From: a bacterium
GTDB lineage: Archaea > Nanoarchaeota > Nanoarchaeia > Woesearchaeales > UBA10216
NCBI GenBank assembly: GCA_024206195.1
Contig: JAAGZO010000152.1
Coordinates: 1 to 15,124 of the forward strand
Reading direction: 5' to 3'
Length of the DNA stretch: 15,124 bases
Positions 12,132-15,124 of the stretch are shown here, piece after piece (positions within the stretch are counted from its first letter, which is position 1; each line of letters starts with the position of its first letter). A program made the translations under genes and the position numbers. Below the pieces are notes generated by a model. The model searched no databases and had not been told where the DNA came from. It was given only the letters and a program-made list of their open reading frames with translations.

Positions 12132-14321
12132 ATGGCAAAAGATTACGAAGACAAAATGGAAGATATGCTTGAGAAAGAAGAGATGGAATCTTCTGAAGTA
12201 GAGGTCGAAGTTCAAGACGAAACCGATATGGAACACCTTGCTGGTGTTATCAAATCCGAGATGGATGATGCTAAAGATTTCATACATCAAGTCGGAGCTG
12301 AACGAGCAGAATCTACAGAATATTATTTAGGTGAACAACCACAAGCACAATCTAGTATGCAGTCTGAATTTGTATCGACTGATGTTAGAGACAGCGTACT
12401 CTTTATGTTGCCATCGATTATGCGTACATTCTTTGGTACTAAAAAGATTGTTGAATTTGTACCGCATGGCCCAGAAGATATCCAAGTTGCCGAGCAACAA
12501 ACCAATTATGTTAATTACATCATTCAAGAAAAAAACCAAGGCTTTCAAGTTTTATACGATGCGTTTAAAGATGCGTTGGTTAGAAAGAGTGGTTTTGTCA
12601 AAGTCTTTTGGGATGATTCTATTTCAGCATCTACCAGTGAATACACAGACTTAGATCCACAGGCTTATCAAGCATTGGTGCTTGACCCTAATGTAGAGAT
12701 CGTTAAAGAGTCTGTCACCATGGAAACCATGACACAAGTTGATCCACTGTCTGGTGAGGAAATAATCCAAGAGATTCCAGCTAAGTATGATCTAACCATT
12801 CGTAGAATTAAATCTAAAGATCAAGTGTGTATTGAATCAATACCACCCGAAGAAGTTTTAATTTCACGCAACGCTAGAGATCTTGAGTCTGCATCTTATG
12901 TAGCCCACAGAATGATTAAATCTGTTTCTGATTTGGTTGCTATGGGATACGACCAAGACGAAATAGAACAATACGCAACTCAAAGCTCAAGTGCGGTTGA
13001 CCCAGAAGCCTATGATGAGATAGAGGCAAGAAATCCATTTGACAACATGGTATACCCAGACAGAAATGATACCGGGGCGAAAGAAGTTTTATATGTTGAA
13101 CATTATCTTTTTTATGACTTCGATGGCGATGGCATCGATGAAAGAATAAGAGTTTGTACTGCGGGTGAAGGCGTTAATGTGCTGAATGTAGAACAATGGG
13201 ATGATTTACCCATTGCTATGTTCTGCCCAGACCCTGAACCACATACTGCAATTGGTTCGTGTCCAGCGGATTACTTAAAGCCTATCCAAGCTGCAAAATC
13301 CCAAATTATGCGAGATACCCTTGATTCGCTTGGACACTCTATCTTTCCTCGTATGGCTGTTGTTGAAGGTCAAGTCAATATTGACGATGTACTCAATACT
13401 GATATCGGACAGCCAATTCGAGTTCGCGCCCCTGGGATGGTTCAACCCTTTACAGTACCCTTCGCTGGTAAAGAGGCTTTCCCTGTTCTTGGATACCTCG
13501 ATGAAGCAAAAGAGAATAGGACTGGTGTGTCTAAAGCCTCTGCTGGCTTAAATGCAGATGCTTTGCAATCAAGCACCAGTGCAGCTGTGTCCGCTACCAT
13601 GTCAGGAGCGCAAGGCCGAATAGAAATTATTTGCAGACATTTTGCTGAAGGCGGAATGAAACAACTCTTTAAAATTACTAACAACTTAATTATCAAACAT
13701 CAAAACGCACAGGATGTGTTTAGATTAGAAGGTCAATTCATCCCAGTAGACCCAAGATATTGGGATTCAGACAAAGATATGATTGTGAATGTAGCTATCT
13801 CTAAATCTTCTGACGAAGAGAAGTTTGCAATCCTTGCACAACTTGCAGGTAAGCAAGAACAAATCATGCAAACACTTGGCCCAAGTAATCCATTGGTATC
13901 CATGCAACAGTATTCCAACACGCTCACGCGCATGATAGAACTTGCCGGGTTTAAAGATGCCAACGCATTTATTAACACTCAAGTACCGCCCATGCCACCC
14001 GCCCAACCAGAGCAACAAAAGCCTGACCCTGCGGAATTACTAGCACAGGCTGAAGCCATGAAAGCACAGAACTTAGCGCAGAAAGCTATCATCGATGCTG
14101 AAACTGATCGCATGAAGATTATCATGGATGACGATAGAAACAGAGATGAAGCCGAAGCACAGATTAGACTTAAAGCAGCAGAATTAATGGCTAAATACGG
14201 AGCGCAAGTCAACATAGCAGAAATTAATGCTATTATGGAGCGTGATAGAGAAACCATTAGGCAAACTGCAAAAGATCAATCTCAAGGATTATTTACTGGC
14301 AATGGCAATCAAACTATATAA
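12132..14321 (+). CDS. Portal protein, P22-like type
   Basis: A 729-residue protein with the size and layout of P22-type portals. An acidic N-terminus (residues 1-40) leads into helical segments with STEYYLGEQP and the conserved-looking STDVRDSVLFMLPSIMRTFF. Further on are ALVRKSGFVKVFWDD, SIPPEEVLISRNARDLESAS, and PDPEPHTAIGSCPADYLKPIQ. It ends in a long Ala/Gln/Glu-rich helix (about 617-715), comparable to the C-terminal barrel of P22 gp1. It would form the dodecameric ring at one head vertex through which DNA is packaged and ejected. Its place right after terL supports the call. No clear Shine-Dalgarno precedes the ATG. The 3' end overlaps the next gene by 20 bases. Confidence 0.9.
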   Translation: MAKDYEDKMEDMLEKEEMESSEVEVEVQDETDMEHLAGVIKSEMDDAKDFIHQVGAERAESTEYYLGEQPQAQSSMQSEFVSTDVRDSVLFMLPSIMRTFFGTKKIVEFVPHGPEDIQVAEQQTNYVNYIIQEKNQGFQVLYDAFKDALVRKSGFVKVFWDDSISASTSEYTDLDPQAYQALVLDPNVEIVKESVTMETMTQVDPLSGEEIIQEIPAKYDLTIRRIKSKDQVCIESIPPEEVLISRNARDLESASYVAHRMIKSVSDLVAMGYDQDEIEQYATQSSSAVDPEAYDEIEARNPFDNMVYPDRNDTGAKEVLYVEHYLFYDFDGDGIDERIRVCTAGEGVNVLNVEQWDDLPIAMFCPDPEPHTAIGSCPADYLKPIQAAKSQIMRDTLDSLGHSIFPRMAVVEGQVNIDDVLNTDIGQPIRVRAPGMVQPFTVPFAGKEAFPVLGYLDEAKENRTGVSKASAGLNADALQSSTSAAVSATMSGAQGRIEIICRHFAEGGMKQLFKITNNLIIKHQNAQDVFRLEGQFIPVDPRYWDSDKDMIVNVAISKSSDEEKFAILAQLAGKQEQIMQTLGPSNPLVSMQQYSNTLTRMIELAGFKDANAFINTQVPPMPPAQPEQQKPDPAELLAQAEAMKAQNLAQKAIIDAETDRMKIIMDDDRNRDEAEAQIRLKAAELMAKYGAQVNIAEINAIMERDRETIRQTAKDQSQGLFTGNGNQTI

Positions 14322-14475
14322 CCTAGAAGTGTTAGTTGACGATCTAGTTTATGTCGGTAGTGATATTAGAGCCAAAAGCCAAGAAGATGCAGTTAGAATA
14401 CTTGGTATTATCTCTGGTGGTGAAGTAACTGAGGATTCAGAAGTATTAAGCTGTGAGGAGAAAACTTTACACTAA
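14302..14475 (+). CDS. Small protein of unknown function (57 aa)
   Basis: The frame is open from 14227, but the ATG at 14302 (MAIKLYNLEVLVDDLVYVGS) is the better start. It gives only a 20-base overlap with portal and has AAGGA at 14284-14288. Alternating hydrophobics near the start suggest beta structure; the rest is acidic. No family is recognised. Its TAA overlaps the next ATG (TAATG). Confidence 0.65.
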   Translation: MAIKLYNLEVLVDDLVYVGSDIRAKSQEDAVRILGIISGGEVTEDSEVLSCEEKTLH

Positions 14476-15124
14476 TGGCGTTAACCCCGGAATCACAAAA
14501 AGCCCTAATGGATATGCTCAAGGTCAAGCAACCTGAGTCTATTGCTGCGCCTATACAACCTAAAATTGGAACTAACTCACTCACAGAGGCTTACTACAAT
14601 TACATAGAGGGTGACCCCCTCGCGCAACAAGTTTCTGGTGGTGATCCTCTTAAAAAGTTATTACGCTTTGCCTCAGAATTTGTTCCAGGCATTAACACAG
14701 AACTAGCACAACGCAGAGGCGATAAAGTTGGTGAGGCCCTTAGTTATCTTGATGCTTTAGGTGCTGCTTCTGTACCCGCAAAAGCTGTAGCAAAGGGCGC
14801 AGAAAAAGCAGCAGATTTCACCAAAGACATGATGTTTTTACATAATCTTAGAGAAGATGCTTTAAAAAATTATGCAAATATTGGTGGTTTACCATCTCCA
14901 AGTATTGCAGTAATGCAGAAAGAAACACCTCTTGATGTATTTGGAGATATTACTTTGGTTGGAAAACCATCTAGCTTTGATCCTGCATTACTAAATAATC
15001 CTGTTTATTCTGCGGATGCTTATACTCCTCGTATGCCAGAGGTTTTTTATAAACCATCTAAAAAAGCATTAAATAAATTGATTGATGATTATAATAATTT
15101 AGCTGATATTACAGGCGAATCAAA
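14475..15124 (+). CDS. N-terminus of a probable large polyvalent/internal virion protein (3' end outside window)
   Basis: The frame starts at ATG 14475 (GAGGAG Shine-Dalgarno at about 14456-14461, somewhat distant) and stays open to the window end, 216 codons. After a low-complexity Ala-rich region (about 85-115), residues 138-188 read GLPSPSIAVMQKETPLDVFGDITLVG, then DP, then NPVYSADAYTPRMPE. I recall this PSIAV / FGDITL / VYSADAYTPR signature from very large phage and conjugative-element polyproteins of the polyvalent (DarB-like) type, often delivered into the host with the DNA. Position right after the portal fits an internal or ejected protein. Full length and later domains cannot be seen. 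Confidence 0.75.
   Translation, partial: MALTPESQKALMDMLKVKQPESIAAPIQPKIGTNSLTEAYYNYIEGDPLAQQVSGGDPLKKLLRFASEFVPGINTELAQRRGDKVGEALSYLDALGAASVPAKAVAKGAEKAADFTKDMMFLHNLREDALKNYANIGGLPSPSIAVMQKETPLDVFGDITLVGKPSSFDPALLNNPVYSADAYTPRMPEVFYKPSKKALNKLIDDYNNLADITGES

Noticed and set aside
13979..14257. Minus-strand frames of 60-120 codons opposite the portal, terminase, DUF669 and primase genes
   Set aside because: They are antisense shadows of strongly supported genes with Ser/Ala/Cys-rich translations and no ribosome sites.
14227..14301. Upstream extension of the 57-aa gene into the portal frame
   Set aside because: It would overlap the portal by 95 bases; the ATG at 14302 with AAGGA upstream is a better start.
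1..15124. CRISPR array, insertion sequence or rRNA
   Set aside because: No regularly spaced identical repeats with spacers, no transposase, and no ribosomal RNA-like sequence were seen on either strand.

Overview
The window is a contiguous piece of a tailed double-stranded DNA phage or prophage with an AT-rich genome. The evidence is a tyrosine integrase, a phage recombination and replication gene set, small and large terminase subunits, a P22-type portal protein, and tight packing with many 1-20 base gene overlaps. The P22-type portal and the start of a probable very large 'polyvalent' protein right after it resemble temperate podovirus-like phages known largely from marine and environmental sequencing. 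Gene starts with clear Shine-Dalgarno sequences suit a bacterial host, but I cannot name the host.

Layout. (1) 1-1958, rightward: the C-terminal part of a cytosine-5 DNA methyltransferase, a small unknown gene, and a tyrosine integrase. (2) 1959-2438, leftward: a possible ribbon-helix-helix protein and a DUF3310 protein. A good sigma70-like promoter (2464-2492) drives rightward from the divergent gap. (3) 2524-7280, rightward early operon: an excisionase-like HTH protein, a Cas4/RecB-like DUF2800 nuclease, a Sak4-like RecA-fold ATPase, an SSB-like DUF669 protein with an SSB-type C-terminal tip, a small zinc-finger protein, and a TOPRIM primase-helicase. Together these look like a recombination plus replication module. 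(4) 7282-7771: four micro-genes of 19, 56, 42 and 56 codons, including a zinc ribbon and a 'KGDKPRP' small phage protein. (5) 7770-7882: four tandem iteron-like repeats (21-22 base period), two perfect hairpins and an AT-rich stretch, followed by a winged-helix initiator-like gene (7932-8375). This is the best replication-origin candidate. (6) 8399-9822, leftward: seven tiny genes, each overlapping the next, from an extended -10 promoter near 9870. Two encode single-helix membrane peptides. One (8935-9126) looks like a miniature fusion of the start of the DUF2800 nuclease and the Walker A region of the Sak4 ATPase. (7) 9972 to the end, rightward late genes: TerS, a GC-rich structured gap, TerL, portal, a small gene, and the N-terminus of the large protein.

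The recombination proteins (nuclease, annealing or strand-exchange ATPase, SSB) and the primase-helicase would act together on phage DNA. The packaging proteins would then load it into heads. The most unusual items are the miniature nuclease/P-loop chimera, the iteron array and the structured DNA between the two terminase genes.
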